Assembly (NCBI GenBank): GCA_003220495.1
Contig: QHSP01000107.1
Coordinates: 1-33,590, forward strand
DNA from: Candidatus Rokuibacteriota bacterium
GTDB lineage: Bacteria; Methylomirabilota; Methylomirabilia; Rokubacteriales; CSP1-6
Direction: 5' to 3'
DNA: 33,590 bases
Below, in pieces: positions 7,307 to 17,101 of this stretch. The notes beneath the pieces are model-generated. The model did no database searches. It was not told the DNA's origin and saw only the letters and a program-made list of their open reading frames with translations. The translations under genes were made by a program, and so were the position numbers. Each line of letters starts with the position of its first letter. Position 1 is the stretch's first letter.

Positions 7307-10177
7307 ATGGCCAGTGATCGAATCGTCATCAGAGGCGCCCGCGAGCACAATCTCAAGAACATCGATCTCGAGATCCCGCGCGACCAGCTCGTCGTGATCA
7401 CCGGGCTCTCGGGCTCCGGCAAATCGTCGCTCGCCTTCGACACCATCTACGCGGAAGGGCAGCGGCGCTACGTGGAATCGCTGTCGGCGTACGCCCGGCA
7501 GTTCCTCGAGCAGATGGAGAAGCCCGAGGTGGACTCGATCGAGGGGCTCTCGCCCGCGATCTCGATCGAACAGAAGACCACGTCGAAGAACCCGCGCTCG
7601 ACCGTCGGCACCGTCACCGAGATCTACGACTACCTTCGCGTGCTGTTCGCGCGCGTGGGCGTGCCGCACTGCCCGCGCTGCGGCAAGGTCATTTCGGCGC
7701 AGACCGTCCAACAGATGGTCGATCGGGTACTCGCCCAGGCGCCGGGCACCCGGCTGCTGGTGCTGGCGCCGGTCGTCCGCGGGCGCAAGGGCGAGTACAA
7801 GAAGCTCTTCTTCGATCTGCAGCGCCAGGGCTATTCGCGGGTCCGCGTCAACGGCGCGGTCCGCGAGCTCGGCGAGGAGATCGAGCTCGACAAGAAGCGC
7901 AAGCACACGATCGACGTCGTCGTGGACCGGCTCATCGTCCGCGACAATCTCGGCTCGCGCCTGGCCGATTCGCTCGAGACGGCGCTGCGCCTGGCCGACG
8001 GCATCGTCACCGTCGAGACCGTGGATGGCGAGACCTCACGCACAACGGGCAAGACTGCGGGAGCGGAGCCGGCTCGCGCCTACAGCAGGCCACCCTCGGT
8101 CAAAGCCGGCCTCAAGGACCTCGCTACAACAGTAACGTTCTCGGAGAAGCTGGCGTGCGCCGACTGCGGCATCTCCTTCCCGGAGGTGTCGCCGCGCATG
8201 TTCTCCTTCAACAACCCGTACGGCGCCTGCCCGGAGTGCGGCGGGATCGGCTCGCGGGACGAGATCGACCCGGACCGGCTCGTGCCGAATCCGGCGCGCT
8301 CGCTCAAGGACGGCGCGCTCGCGCCGTGGGCCGGGCGCGAGACCTCGTACTTCCGGCAGACGCTCGCGGTGCTCGCCAAGCGCCACAAATTCTCGCTCGA
8401 GGTGCCGTGGTCCGAGCTCCGCAGACCCGTGCGCGACATCATCCTTCACGGCGAGCGTGACGGCGGCTTCGAGGGCGTGATCAAGACGCTCGAGCGCCGC
8501 TACCGCGAGACCTCCTCGGAGGAGGCGCGCGCGGAGGTCGCGCTGTTCATGACCGAGCGCCCGTGCCCGGCCTGCGGCGGCTCGCGCCTTCGGCCGGAGT
8601 CGCTCGGCGTCAAGATCGCGGGGCGGTCGATCGCGGAGGTCGTGCGGCAGACCATCAAGGAGGCCGGCGCCTTCTTCGACGGGCTCAGCTTGACCGAGCG
8701 CGAGGCGGCGATCGCCCGCCGCGTCCTCAAGGAGATCCGCGAGCGCCTCGGCTTCCTGATGAACGTCGGGCTCGACTATCTGACGCTCGATCGTCCCGCC
8801 GGCACCCTGTCGGGAGGAGAAGGACAGCGGATTCGACTGGCCACCCAGATCGGGTCCAGTCTGGTGGGCGTCCTTTATATCCTCGACGAGCCGTCGATCG
8901 GACTGCACCAGCGGGACAACCGGCGGCTTCTCGACACCCTGAAGCGCCTGCGCGACATCGGCAACACCGTCCTGGTGGTCGAGCACGACGAAGAGACGAT
9001 CCGCTCGGCCGATTATGTGATCGACCTCGGCCCCGGCGCCGGCGAGCTCGGGGGGCACCTGGTCGCGGTCGGCACGCCGGACGAGATCATGGCCAACCCG
9101 GATTCGCTGACCGGGCGCTACCTCGCGGGCGCGCTCGCCATCCCCGTTCCGGCGACGCGCCGGAAGGGCAGCGGGCACTTCATCACGATCCACAACCCGC
9201 GCGAGCACAATCTGAAGGGCATGGCGGTGAAGATCCCGCTCGGGACGTTCACCTGCGTGACCGGCGTGTCGGGGTCGGGCAAGTCGACCCTCGTCAACGA
9301 CATCCTCTACCGCGCCCTCGCCTCGATGCTGCACCGCGCGCAGGATCGCCCCGGGGCGCACGACCGCATCGAGGGCGCCCAGCGCGTCGACAAGGTCGTC
9401 GACATCGACCAGTCGCCGATCGGGCGCACGCCGCGCTCGAATCCGGCGACCTATACCGGCGTGTTCACCTTCATCCGGACGCTCTTCGCCCGCACGCCCG
9501 AGGCGCGGATGCGCGGCTACCAGCCCGGGCGGTTTTCGTTCAACGTCAAGGGCGGGCGCTGCGAGGCGTGCCAGGGCGACGGGCTCGTCAAGATCGAGAT
9601 GCACTTCCTGCCCGACGTCTACGTGACGTGCGACGTGTGCAAGGGACGCCGCTACAACCGCGAGACCCTCGACGTCCACTACAAGGGCATGAGCATCGCG
9701 GCGGTTCTCGACATGACGGTGCGCGAAGCGCTCGCATTCTTCGACGCGGTGCCCGTGATCAAGTCGAAGCTCGCCACCCTCGACGACGTCGGCCTCGACT
9801 ACATTCGCCTCGGCCAGTCGGCGACCACTCTCTCGGGCGGTGAGGCGCAGCGGGTCAAGCTCGCCACCGAGCTCTCGCGCCGCGCGACGGGGCGAACGCT
9901 CTACATCCTCGACGAGCCGACGACGGGACTGCACTTCGCCGACATCCAGCGCCTACTCGACGTGCTCAACAAGCTGGTCGATCAGGGCAACACGGTGGTG
10001 ATCATCGAGCACAACCTGGACGTCGTGAAGACCGCCGACTGGGTGATCGACCTCGGCCCCGAGGGCGGCGACGAGGGCGGCCGCGTGCTCGCCACCGGAA
10101 CGCCCGAGGACCTCGCCCGCCGCGCGGAGCGCTCGTATACCGGTCAATTCTTGAGACCGCTGCTGACGGGCTCCTGA
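7307..10177 (+). CDS. uvrA: Excinuclease ABC subunit A, with in-frame repeat insertion
   Basis: A 956-residue UvrA, the damage-sensing ATPase of nucleotide excision repair. Both ABC modules are present: Walker [10 protein letters not shown] near residue 35 and [10 protein letters not shown] near 655, signatures LSGGEGQR and LSGGEAQR, and zinc fingers including CPRC, CADC...CPEC and CEAC...CDVC. Between VETVDGETS and [13 protein letters not shown] about 30 extra residues occur (about 246-276). Most of these are encoded by the 70-bp repeat at 8061-8130. The insert keeps the frame and sits just before a zinc-finger pair, where UvrA proteins usually have a short linker, so the protein is probably still active. 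The stop is 3 bp before pyruvate kinase. Confidence 0.97.
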   Translation: MASDRIVIRGAREHNLKNIDLEIPRDQLVVITGLSGSGKSSLAFDTIYAEGQRRYVESLSAYARQFLEQMEKPEVDSIEGLSPAISIEQKTTSKNPRSTVGTVTEIYDYLRVLFARVGVPHCPRCGKVISAQTVQQMVDRVLAQAPGTRLLVLAPVVRGRKGEYKKLFFDLQRQGYSRVRVNGAVRELGEEIELDKKRKHTIDVVVDRLIVRDNLGSRLADSLETALRLADGIVTVETVDGETSRTTGKTAGAEPARAYSRPPSVKAGLKDLATTVTFSEKLACADCGISFPEVSPRMFSFNNPYGACPECGGIGSRDEIDPDRLVPNPARSLKDGALAPWAGRETSYFRQTLAVLAKRHKFSLEVPWSELRRPVRDIILHGERDGGFEGVIKTLERRYRETSSEEARAEVALFMTERPCPACGGSRLRPESLGVKIAGRSIAEVVRQTIKEAGAFFDGLSLTEREAAIARRVLKEIRERLGFLMNVGLDYLTLDRPAGTLSGGEGQRIRLATQIGSSLVGVLYILDEPSIGLHQRDNRRLLDTLKRLRDIGNTVLVVEHDEETIRSADYVIDLGPGAGELGGHLVAVGTPDEIMANPDSLTGRYLAGALAIPVPATRRKGSGHFITIHNPREHNLKGMAVKIPLGTFTCVTGVSGSGKSTLVNDILYRALASMLHRAQDRPGAHDRIEGAQRVDKVVDIDQSPIGRTPRSNPATYTGVFTFIRTLFARTPEARMRGYQPGRFSFNVKGGRCEACQGDGLVKIEMHFLPDVYVTCDVCKGRRYNRETLDVHYKGMSIAAVLDMTVREALAFFDAVPVIKSKLATLDDVGLDYIRLGQSATTLSGGEAQRVKLATELSRRATGRTLYILDEPTTGLHFADIQRLLDVLNKLVDQGNTVVIIEHNLDVVKTADWVIDLGPEGGDEGGRVLATGTPEDLARRAERSYTGQFLRPLLTGS
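8061..8130 (+). repeat. 70-bp dispersed repeat inserted in-frame in uvrA
   Basis: This is the second copy of the element at 5195-5264, matching 59 of 70 positions on the opposite strand. It encodes about 23 residues of UvrA (about 252-275), including GAEPARAY and [10 protein letters not shown]. The surrounding uvrA sequence is normal, which shows that the repeat is an insertion and not a chance match. Confidence 0.85.
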
Positions 10178-10180
10178 CCG

Positions 10181-11611
10181 ATGCGGCGGACAAAGATCGT
10201 CTGCACGATCGGTCCCGCGAGCAGCGACACCGCCGAGCTCGATCGCCTCGTCGCAGCCGGCCTCGACGTGGCGCGGCTCAATTTCTCTCACGGCACCCAC
10301 GACGAGCACGCCGAGGTCATCCGGCGCATCCGCGAGGGTGAGGCGCGCTGGGGCCGGCCGATCGCGATCCTTCAAGATCTGCAGGGCCCGAAGATCCGGC
10401 TCGGGACATTCGGCCCCGGCGGCGGCGGCCGCGTCGACCTCGAGCCCGGTCGGCCCTTCACCCTCTGCGCGCATCCGGTGGTCGGCACCGTCGAGCGGGC
10501 GTCGATCACGCATCCCGAGTATCTGAGCGACCTGCGCGCCGGCGACGAGATCTGGATGGACGACGGCATGATCCAGCTCAGTGTCGAGGCGACGTCGGCG
10601 GACGAGGTGCGCTGTCGCGTGGTGGTCGGCGGGCGGATCAGCGATCACAAGGGGCTCTCGCTGCCGCGCGTCACCTTGCCGGTGTCCTGTCTGACGGACA
10701 AGGATCGCGATGACTTGAGATTCGGGCTGCGCCGCGGGGTCGACTACGTCGCCGTCTCGTTCGTGCGCTCGGCCGGCGACATCGACGAGGTGCGTGCGTG
10801 CCTGCTCGAGGAAGGCGCCGATCTGCCGATCGTCGCCAAGCTCGAGCGCCACGAGATCGTCGACAATCTGCCGGGCATCCTCAGCAAGGTCGACGCGGTC
10901 ATGGTCGCCCGCGGCGACCTCGGCGTGGACGTGCCGCTCGAGGACGTGCCCCACATCCAGAAGGAGATCATCCGCCAGGCCCGCGGCGCGAAGGTGCCGG
11001 TGATCGTCGCCACCCAGATGCTCGAGTCGATGGTCACGCATCTCAGGCCCACCCGCGCCGAGGTCTCCGACGTCTCAACGGCGATCTTCGACGGCGCCGA
11101 CGCGGTCATGCTGTCGGCGGAGACGGCCACGGGGCGCTATCCCCACGAGGCCGTCGCCGTGATGGCGCGGGTCGCCGAGCGCGCCGACGGCGCCGTGCTG
11201 TCCCTCGACCGTGAGCGGCGCCGCCGCCCGGGCGCGAACTTCCAGGAGGCGATCTCGGACGCGGCGGCGTCGGCGGCGCACGTGCTGAGCGCGCGCGCGA
11301 TCGTCGCCTTCACCGAATCGGGCTTCTCCGCCCGGCTCATCTCCCAGGCCCGGCCCAGCGTGCCGATCATCGCGCTGACGCCGTTCGTCGAGGTCCAGCG
11401 CCGGCTGGCCCTCTCGTGGGGCGTCACCTCGAGGCTGATCCGAAAGGTGGAGACGACCGACGAGATGATCGAGGAGGTCGAGGCCAACCTGCTCGGCGAC
11501 GGCGTCGTCCGTCCCAACGATGTGATCGTCATCATCTCCGGCTCGCCGATGTGGGTCCGAGGGACGACGAATCTTCTGAAGCTGCACCGGGTGGGCGAGC
11601 GCCGCACGTGA
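10181..11611 (+). CDS. pyk: Pyruvate kinase
   Basis: A 476-residue pyruvate kinase, converting phosphoenolpyruvate and ADP to pyruvate and ATP in lower glycolysis. Family motifs are complete: [10 protein letters not shown] at the N-terminus, [20 protein letters not shown], the catalytic lysine in [20 protein letters not shown], and the ATQMLESM / PTRAEVSDV segment. Length is normal. It starts 3 bp after the uvrA stop. Its TGA overlaps the GTG start of the sensor kinase (GTGA), so all three genes may share a transcript. The DNA-repair, glycolysis and sensing genes have no obvious pathway link. Confidence 0.97.
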   Translation: MRRTKIVCTIGPASSDTAELDRLVAAGLDVARLNFSHGTHDEHAEVIRRIREGEARWGRPIAILQDLQGPKIRLGTFGPGGGGRVDLEPGRPFTLCAHPVVGTVERASITHPEYLSDLRAGDEIWMDDGMIQLSVEATSADEVRCRVVVGGRISDHKGLSLPRVTLPVSCLTDKDRDDLRFGLRRGVDYVAVSFVRSAGDIDEVRACLLEEGADLPIVAKLERHEIVDNLPGILSKVDAVMVARGDLGVDVPLEDVPHIQKEIIRQARGAKVPVIVATQMLESMVTHLRPTRAEVSDVSTAIFDGADAVMLSAETATGRYPHEAVAVMARVAERADGAVLSLDRERRRRPGANFQEAISDAAASAAHVLSARAIVAFTESGFSARLISQARPSVPIIALTPFVEVQRRLALSWGVTSRLIRKVETTDEMIEEVEANLLGDGVVRPNDVIVIISGSPMWVRGTTNLLKLHRVGERRT

Positions 11612-14600
11612 AGCCCGGGCTCGGGCGCCGATTGTCCCGTCGTCTCCTCGCGGTGCTGCTCGGTCTCCTGCTGCTCTGGGCCGCCGCGGGCGTCGTGGTG
11701 GCAGGACACGTCGTGGCACGTTACGACACGGCCGTCACCGCCAGCCTCGCATCGGTCCACGAGCTCGTCGCGCTGGCGCTCGAGGACGTGCGTCGCGAGG
11801 CGTGGCTCCTGGCCCACGATCCCGCCGTCGCCGAGGGAATGGCGCGCAGCGACTGGGCCACGCTCGTGCGCGGTGCGCTGCCAAAGGTTCTGGCGCTGCA
11901 GCAGGAGCGCCTTGCGGATCTCCTGCTGATCATGGACGCGCGCGGAGTCCCGCTCATGCAGATGCCGCCCGCGAAGCAGAGCATCGCGCCGGTGGTCGGC
12001 CGGCCAGGCGAGGCCGCCCCGCAGCTGGCCGTCGTCGGCGATCGGCCCTATGTGCTCGGCGTCGCGCCCACGCAGGCCGGCATGGTGGTCGTCGGGCGAA
12101 GCTTCGACGCCCTCGAGGGGGCGATCGCGAACCTGCCGTCCCGGCCCGCGCTCGTGGCCATCGCGGACGACCGCGCCCTCGGCGTCACGCCGCTCGACGC
12201 GCCGACGGCGGGCTGGAACGACGCCGTGCGTACCGGGCAGATCGCGATCGGCGGTGAGACGTGGCTCGCACGGCCCTTCGGCGAGGGCGGCGGGGGCTTC
12301 TGGACCTTGCTGCCGGCGCGGGAGCACCGGGGGCCGGCGAGGCGCCTCTGGCTCTGGTGGGCCCTCTCGCTCGCCGGCGCGCTGGCGGGCGCCGTGGGCA
12401 TTGCGGCGGTCTCCGCATCCGAGCGCGGCGAGGGCGCGTCGGAACGCCGACGGAGAGGCGCGCGATCGCAGGCGAAGCCCGCCCGCGCCACCAAGCCGCC
12501 CGAACCGCCCGACAAGCGGCCGAGCCGCGAGCTCGAGGTGCTGCACGCGGTCGTCGTGGCGACCGGGACCGGCGACGACCTCGTGCTCACCGCCGAGCGG
12601 ACGCTCGAGGTCGTCTGCGACGTCGCGGGCATCCACTTCGGCGGTGTCTTCCGCTTCGATCGCGCCACCCAGACCCTCGGCCTCATCGCTCACCGCGGCC
12701 TCGAGCCCGTCGACGTCGAGCACCTGCAGCTGCGCTCGCTCGACCACAGCCACGTCGGCGAGGTGATCCGTACCGGACACGCGATCATCACCGATCTGAC
12801 GGCCTCGCGCTTGCTGACGCCCGACGTCGCCGAGCGAGTGAGAGCCGGCGGCTATCGGACCCAGCTCGCGCTGCCGATTCCGGTGAACGGCGAGACATGG
12901 GGCGTGATGGCGCTCATCACCAAGGAGCCACGGACCTTCGACGCCGACGAGCTGACCCTGCTCGAGGCCGTCGCGCACCAGGTGGGACAGGTGGTGGCGC
13001 GCGCCTCGCTCCTGGCCGAGAGCCACGAGAAGAGCCGCCGGCTCGAGGCCCTCGGTCGCCTGGCCCAGACGCTCACCGCCACCCTGTCGCCGGACGAGGT
13101 GTTCCGGCGCGTCGTCGACGCGGCGGTCGAGCTCTTCGGCTCGAGCGCCGCCCAGCTCTGGCTCGTGGAGGAGGACGGCCAGCACGTCGCGCTCCATGCC
13201 GCGGCCGGCGTCGACGCGTCGACGGAGGACTTCGAGCGCCACCGCGTTGGCGAAGGGCTCATCGGCACCGTCGTGGCGAGCCGCGAGCCGCTGGCGGTGG
13301 TCGACGTCTTGAACGATCCGCGGGCCCGCAACGTCGAGTCAGCCCGCGCCGCCGGCGTGATCAGCACCGGCATCGTGCCGCTCCTGATCGGCCAGAAGGT
13401 CCTGGGCGCCCTGGCCATCGGGGTGCGCGCGCGCCACCAGCCCACGCCCGAGGAGATGCAGCTCCTCGGCTCGCTGGCCTCGCACGCCGCGAACGCGATC
13501 AACAACGCCCAGCTCTATCGCGAGGCGACCCGGCAGGCTCAGCGGATGAGCGCGCTGGCCGACCTCGGCCGGCTCGTGTCCGAGACGCTCGACCTCGACC
13601 TCGTCGCGCAGCGCGTTTCCGACAGTGTCCGGCACCTGCTCGGCGTACACTCCTCGAGCCTCTACCGCATCGACCCGGAGACCGAAGCGCTCGTGGCCTT
13701 CGCCGTCACCGGCGAGGTCGGGGTCGCAATCGGCCGCGATACCGTGTTCCCGCGGGGCCACGCCGTCGTGGGCGTCGCCGTGCGGGAGCGAGCTCCCGTC
13801 GCGACGCCGAATCTGCTGGCCGATCCCCGCTTCATCTTCACCGAGGAGGCGCGGGCGAGCATCGAGCGCATCGGCAATCGGTCCGTGCTCGCGGTGCCGC
13901 TGCGCGTCGGCGAGCGGGTCATCGGCGCCCTCGGCGTGGGCGACCAGGTCGGGCGGCGGTTCGACGACGACGAGATCCGACTCGCCGAAGCGTTCGCCGA
14001 CCAGGCGGCCCTCGCGCTCGAGAACGCGCGGCTCTACACCGAGGCGACGCGCCGACGGCTCGAAGCCGAGGAGCTGGCGCGCCTGGCGCGGACCTTGACC
14101 GAGAGCCTCGACCCGCGTGACGTCGGCCAGCGAATCGTCGAAAGCGTTCTCGTGCTCTTCCGGGTGCGATCGTCCGTGCTCCGGCTCCTACGCCCCGATG
14201 GCTCGCTGATCACCCTGGCGGGCGGGGGCCGCTTTCGCGACGTCTCGCAGGTCGCTCCCGTGTTGCCCGCGGGAGTCGGGCCGTCCGGGATCGCGATCGT
14301 CGAGGGGCGAGCCGTGTCCTCGGCCGACGTCTTCAGCGATCCCGCGATCGTCCTGAGCGAGCAGGTGGCGGCGGCGATGCGGCAAACCGGCGCCGCCGCG
14401 GTGCTCGCCGTGCCGCTCCGGGCGAAGGGGCGCATCATCGGCACGCTGGCGCTGGGCGACGTCGCGGGCCGGATCTTCTCCGAGGCCGAAGTGGGGCTGC
14501 TCCAGGCCTTCGGCGATCAGGCGGCGCTCGCGCTGGAGAACGCGCAGCTCTACGAGGAGAACCGTCGCCAGGTCGAGGAGCTCTCCGTGCTACTCGAGCT

Positions 14601-16224
14601 GTCGCGGGCGGTCACTGGCCAGCTCGATCGGTCGACCTTGCTCGAAGCGATTCACACTCAGGCCGGCCGCATCCTCGACGCCGCCAACATGGCGATCGTG
14701 CTGCGCGACGAGGAGCGCGGGGACCTCGAAGTCGTGCTCCGCGTCGTCGACGGCGCGACCGACATGCGCACGCCGCTCCGGTACCCATCCCGGACGGTCG
14801 GGCTCATGTCCGCCGTGCTCGAGACGGGCAAGGCGGTCCGGACGGATGACTATTCCGCCGAGTGCGCGCGCCGCGGCGTCGCGCCGGTCGAGACGTTCCC
14901 CGGCGCGCGGCACTGGCTCGGCGTGCCGATGACGACGGGGGAGATGGTGATCGGCGTGCTGACCCTGCGCAGCCTCACCCGCGCCTACGGCGAGGCCGAC
15001 GAGCGTCTCCTGTCGAGCATCGGTCACCTCGCCGCGCTGGCGCTGCGGAGCGCGCGCCTCTTCGAAGAGCGCACCCGGGCCTACAGCGAGCTGGCCTCCG
15101 CGCAGGACCAGCTCGTGCGCACCGAGAAGCTCCGCGCGCTCGGCGAGATGGCCTCGGGCGTGGCGCACGACTTCAACAACCTGCTCGCGTCGATCCTGGG
15201 GCGCGCCCAGCTTACGCTCCAGCGCTTGCAAGACCCGCAGCTCCGCAAGTGGCTCCAGGTCATCGAGCGCTCCGCCCTCGACGGCGCGCAGACCGTTCGA
15301 CGCCTGCAAGAGTTCACGCGGACCCGCCGTGACCAGCCGTTCGTCGCGGTCGATCTCAACGAGGTTGTGCGCGGGGCCCTCGAGATCACCCAGTCGCGCT
15401 GGCGCGAGGAGACGCGAAGCCGAGGCGTCACCGTAGAAGCACACACGTCGTTCGGGAGCTTGCCGACCGTGGCCGGCGATCCGGCCGAGTTGCGAGAGGC
15501 GATGACCAACCTGATCCTGAACGCCGTCGACGCGATGCCGACCGGCGGCACCCTGACCCTGACCACCAAGGTGGAGAACAACCTGGTCGTGGTGACCGTC
15601 GCGGATACCGGCGTCGGGATTCCCGAGGCCATCCGGGGCAAGATCTTCGATCCGTTCTTCACGACGAAGGGGCCGCAGGGTACCGGACTCGGGCTTTCCA
15701 TGACCTACGGGATCCTCTCGCGCCACGGCGCGCGGATCACGGTCGACAGCCACGAGGGGCGCGGCACGACGTTCCGTTTGACGTTCGCGCCCGGCGTGGT
15801 CCCCGACGTGGAAGTGAACCCGCCCGCCGAAGCGCCGCCCCTGGGGGTGTCGCTCCGATGCCTGGTGATCGACGACGAGGCGGAGGTGGGCCGGGTGCTC
15901 GGCGACGTCCTCCAGACCAGCGGCCATCGAGTCACCGTGCTCACCGACGGCGGCGAGGCGATCGCGCAGTTCCGGGCCGAGCCCTTCGACCTCGTCTTCA
16001 CCGACCTCGCGATGCCGCGTGTCTCGGGCTGGCAGGTGGCCCAGGCCGTCAAGGAGCTCGCGCCGTCGGTGCCGGTGGTCCTCGTCACGGGCTTCGGCGT
16101 CGAGCTGACGGCCGAGGAGCGCCAGACGCAGGGCGTGGACATGGTGCTCGTGAAGCCGCTGAAGATCGCCGACGTCCTGGGTGCCGTGGCGCGCGCAGCC
16201 CGCAAGCGCCCCGGGAGACGCTGA
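11608..16224 (+). CDS. Giant hybrid sensor histidine kinase with five GAF domains and C-terminal receiver
   Basis: A 1538-residue membrane sensor kinase. A first membrane segment lies at about 11-31, an external sensor region at about 32-244 and a second membrane segment at about 245-266. Five GAF-type domains follow at roughly 305-468, 485-632, 648-811, 825-983 and 995-1155. Next come a HisKA domain with the phospho-acceptor in GVAHDFNN (His1187), an ATPase domain with NLILNAVDAM, DTGVGIP and GTGLGLSMTYG, and a receiver domain with LVIDDE, acceptor Asp1466 (FTDLAMP) and the lysine in LVKPL. It may bind small molecules or tetrapyrroles through the GAFs, but none has an obvious ligand cysteine signature that I can name. 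The GTG at 11608 overlaps the pyk stop. No separate output regulator is adjacent. Confidence 0.93.
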   Translation: MKPGLGRRLSRRLLAVLLGLLLLWAAAGVVVAGHVVARYDTAVTASLASVHELVALALEDVRREAWLLAHDPAVAEGMARSDWATLVRGALPKVLALQQERLADLLLIMDARGVPLMQMPPAKQSIAPVVGRPGEAAPQLAVVGDRPYVLGVAPTQAGMVVVGRSFDALEGAIANLPSRPALVAIADDRALGVTPLDAPTAGWNDAVRTGQIAIGGETWLARPFGEGGGGFWTLLPAREHRGPARRLWLWWALSLAGALAGAVGIAAVSASERGEGASERRRRGARSQAKPARATKPPEPPDKRPSRELEVLHAVVVATGTGDDLVLTAERTLEVVCDVAGIHFGGVFRFDRATQTLGLIAHRGLEPVDVEHLQLRSLDHSHVGEVIRTGHAIITDLTASRLLTPDVAERVRAGGYRTQLALPIPVNGETWGVMALITKEPRTFDADELTLLEAVAHQVGQVVARASLLAESHEKSRRLEALGRLAQTLTATLSPDEVFRRVVDAAVELFGSSAAQLWLVEEDGQHVALHAAAGVDASTEDFERHRVGEGLIGTVVASREPLAVVDVLNDPRARNVESARAAGVISTGIVPLLIGQKVLGALAIGVRARHQPTPEEMQLLGSLASHAANAINNAQLYREATRQAQRMSALADLGRLVSETLDLDLVAQRVSDSVRHLLGVHSSSLYRIDPETEALVAFAVTGEVGVAIGRDTVFPRGHAVVGVAVRERAPVATPNLLADPRFIFTEEARASIERIGNRSVLAVPLRVGERVIGALGVGDQVGRRFDDDEIRLAEAFADQAALALENARLYTEATRRRLEAEELARLARTLTESLDPRDVGQRIVESVLVLFRVRSSVLRLLRPDGSLITLAGGGRFRDVSQVAPVLPAGVGPSGIAIVEGRAVSSADVFSDPAIVLSEQVAAAMRQTGAAAVLAVPLRAKGRIIGTLALGDVAGRIFSEAEVGLLQAFGDQAALALENAQLYEENRRQVEELSVLLELSRAVTGQLDRSTLLEAIHTQAGRILDAANMAIVLRDEERGDLEVVLRVVDGATDMRTPLRYPSRTVGLMSAVLETGKAVRTDDYSAECARRGVAPVETFPGARHWLGVPMTTGEMVIGVLTLRSLTRAYGEADERLLSSIGHLAALALRSARLFEERTRAYSELASAQDQLVRTEKLRALGEMASGVAHDFNNLLASILGRAQLTLQRLQDPQLRKWLQVIERSALDGAQTVRRLQEFTRTRRDQPFVAVDLNEVVRGALEITQSRWREETRSRGVTVEAHTSFGSLPTVAGDPAELREAMTNLILNAVDAMPTGGTLTLTTKVENNLVVVTVADTGVGIPEAIRGKIFDPFFTTKGPQGTGLGLSMTYGILSRHGARITVDSHEGRGTTFRLTFAPGVVPDVEVNPPAEAPPLGVSLRCLVIDDEAEVGRVLGDVLQTSGHRVTVLTDGGEAIAQFRAEPFDLVFTDLAMPRVSGWQVAQAVKELAPSVPVVLVTGFGVELTAEERQTQGVDMVLVKPLKIADVLGAVARAARKRPGRR

Positions 16225-16260
16225 GAGAGCAGCTCGAGCCGCAGCCGGAGGACCAATCTC

Positions 16261-17049
16261 ATGGATTTCAAGTTCCTGACCCTGGCGCGCCAGGATGGGG
16301 TCGCAACGATCACCCTCAACCGGCCCGACGCGTTCAACGCGCTGAGCCTCGGCCTCGGCCGCGATCTCTTCCACGCGGCGCTCGAGGTCGACGAGGACCC
16401 GGCGGTCCGCTGCGTGGTCGTCACCGGCGCGGGCCGGGCGTTCTGCGCCGGCGGGGACGTCAAGGACTTCGTCGACAATCTCGAGCGCATCGGCGTCCTG
16501 GTGAAAGAGCTCACGACCTATCTGCACGGGGCCGTGTCCCGGTTCTGCCGCAGCGACAAGCCGGTCATCATGGCGGTCAATGGGGTCGCGGCCGGCGGCG
16601 GGCTGAGCTTCGCGCTCTCGGGCGACCTGGTCGTCGCCGCCGAGTCCGCGCGGTTCACGATGGCGTACTCGAAGATCGCCGCCACGCCCGACGGCTCCTC
16701 GTCGTACTTCCTGCCGCGCCTCGTCGGTCTGCGTCGCGCGATGGAGCTCTACTTCACCAACCGCGTGCTCTCGGCGCGCGAGGCGCTCGAGTGGGGCCTG
16801 GTGACGCGCGTGGTGCCCGACGCCGAGCTCGCGACGACGGTCGCGGCGACGGCCCGCGAGCTGGCTCAGGGGCCGACGAAGGCGTTCGGCGGCGCCAAGC
16901 GGCTCTTCCACCAGTCGACGTGGGAGAGCCTGGAGACGCAGATGGAGCTCGAGGCGCAGGCGATCGCCGCGAGCGGCCACACCGAGGACTTCCGGAGCGG
17001 GGTGACGGCGTTCGCCCGCAAGCAGACGCCGACCTTCAGCGGCCGGTGA
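16261..17049 (+). CDS. Enoyl-CoA hydratase/isomerase family protein (PaaG-like)
   Basis: A 262-residue crotonase-fold enzyme acting on an acyl-CoA thioester. The oxyanion-hole motifs are visible as GRAFCAGGDVKDF and NGVAAGGGLSFAL. In the active-site loop the sequence reads AATPDGSSSYFLPRLVG. The classic hydratase glutamate is replaced, and the PDGSS...FLPRLVG form is typical of PaaG-like ring 1,2-epoxyphenylacetyl-CoA isomerases and related isomerases. Thus isomerisation is more likely than simple hydration. The ATG is preceded by GGAGG. It does not overlap its neighbours, and no other phenylacetate gene is present, so the substrate is unknown. Confidence 0.9.
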   Translation: MDFKFLTLARQDGVATITLNRPDAFNALSLGLGRDLFHAALEVDEDPAVRCVVVTGAGRAFCAGGDVKDFVDNLERIGVLVKELTTYLHGAVSRFCRSDKPVIMAVNGVAAGGGLSFALSGDLVVAAESARFTMAYSKIAATPDGSSSYFLPRLVGLRRAMELYFTNRVLSAREALEWGLVTRVVPDAELATTVAATARELAQGPTKAFGGAKRLFHQSTWESLETQMELEAQAIAASGHTEDFRSGVTAFARKQTPTFSGR

Positions 17050-17067
17050 CGTCGGTGCATCCTCGGG

Positions 17068-17073
17068 TACAAT
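17068..17073 (+). promoter_or_regulatory. Probable -10 box (TACAAT) of the glutaredoxin-DinB gene
   Basis: TACAAT lies 28 bp before the ATG at 17102, with an AGGAG ribosome site at 17091-17095 between them. Unlike several neighbours, this gene would have a leader of about 20 nt. Confidence 0.45.
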
Positions 17074-17101
17074 CGCTCACGGACTCTTTCAGGAGACTCA
17101 C

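Noticed and set aside
9652-9670. CGCTACAAC in uvrA as another trace of the 70-bp repeat
   Set aside because: It encodes the conserved RRYNRET motif of UvrA, and the surrounding bases do not match the repeat.
8036-9934. A 632-codon minus-strand frame inside uvrA
   Set aside because: uvrA is unmistakable on the plus strand; the antisense translation has no recognisable domain.
14590-16980. A 796-codon minus-strand frame opposite the sensor kinase and hydratase
   Set aside because: Both plus-strand genes have complete motifs; the antisense frame is low-complexity and spans two genes.
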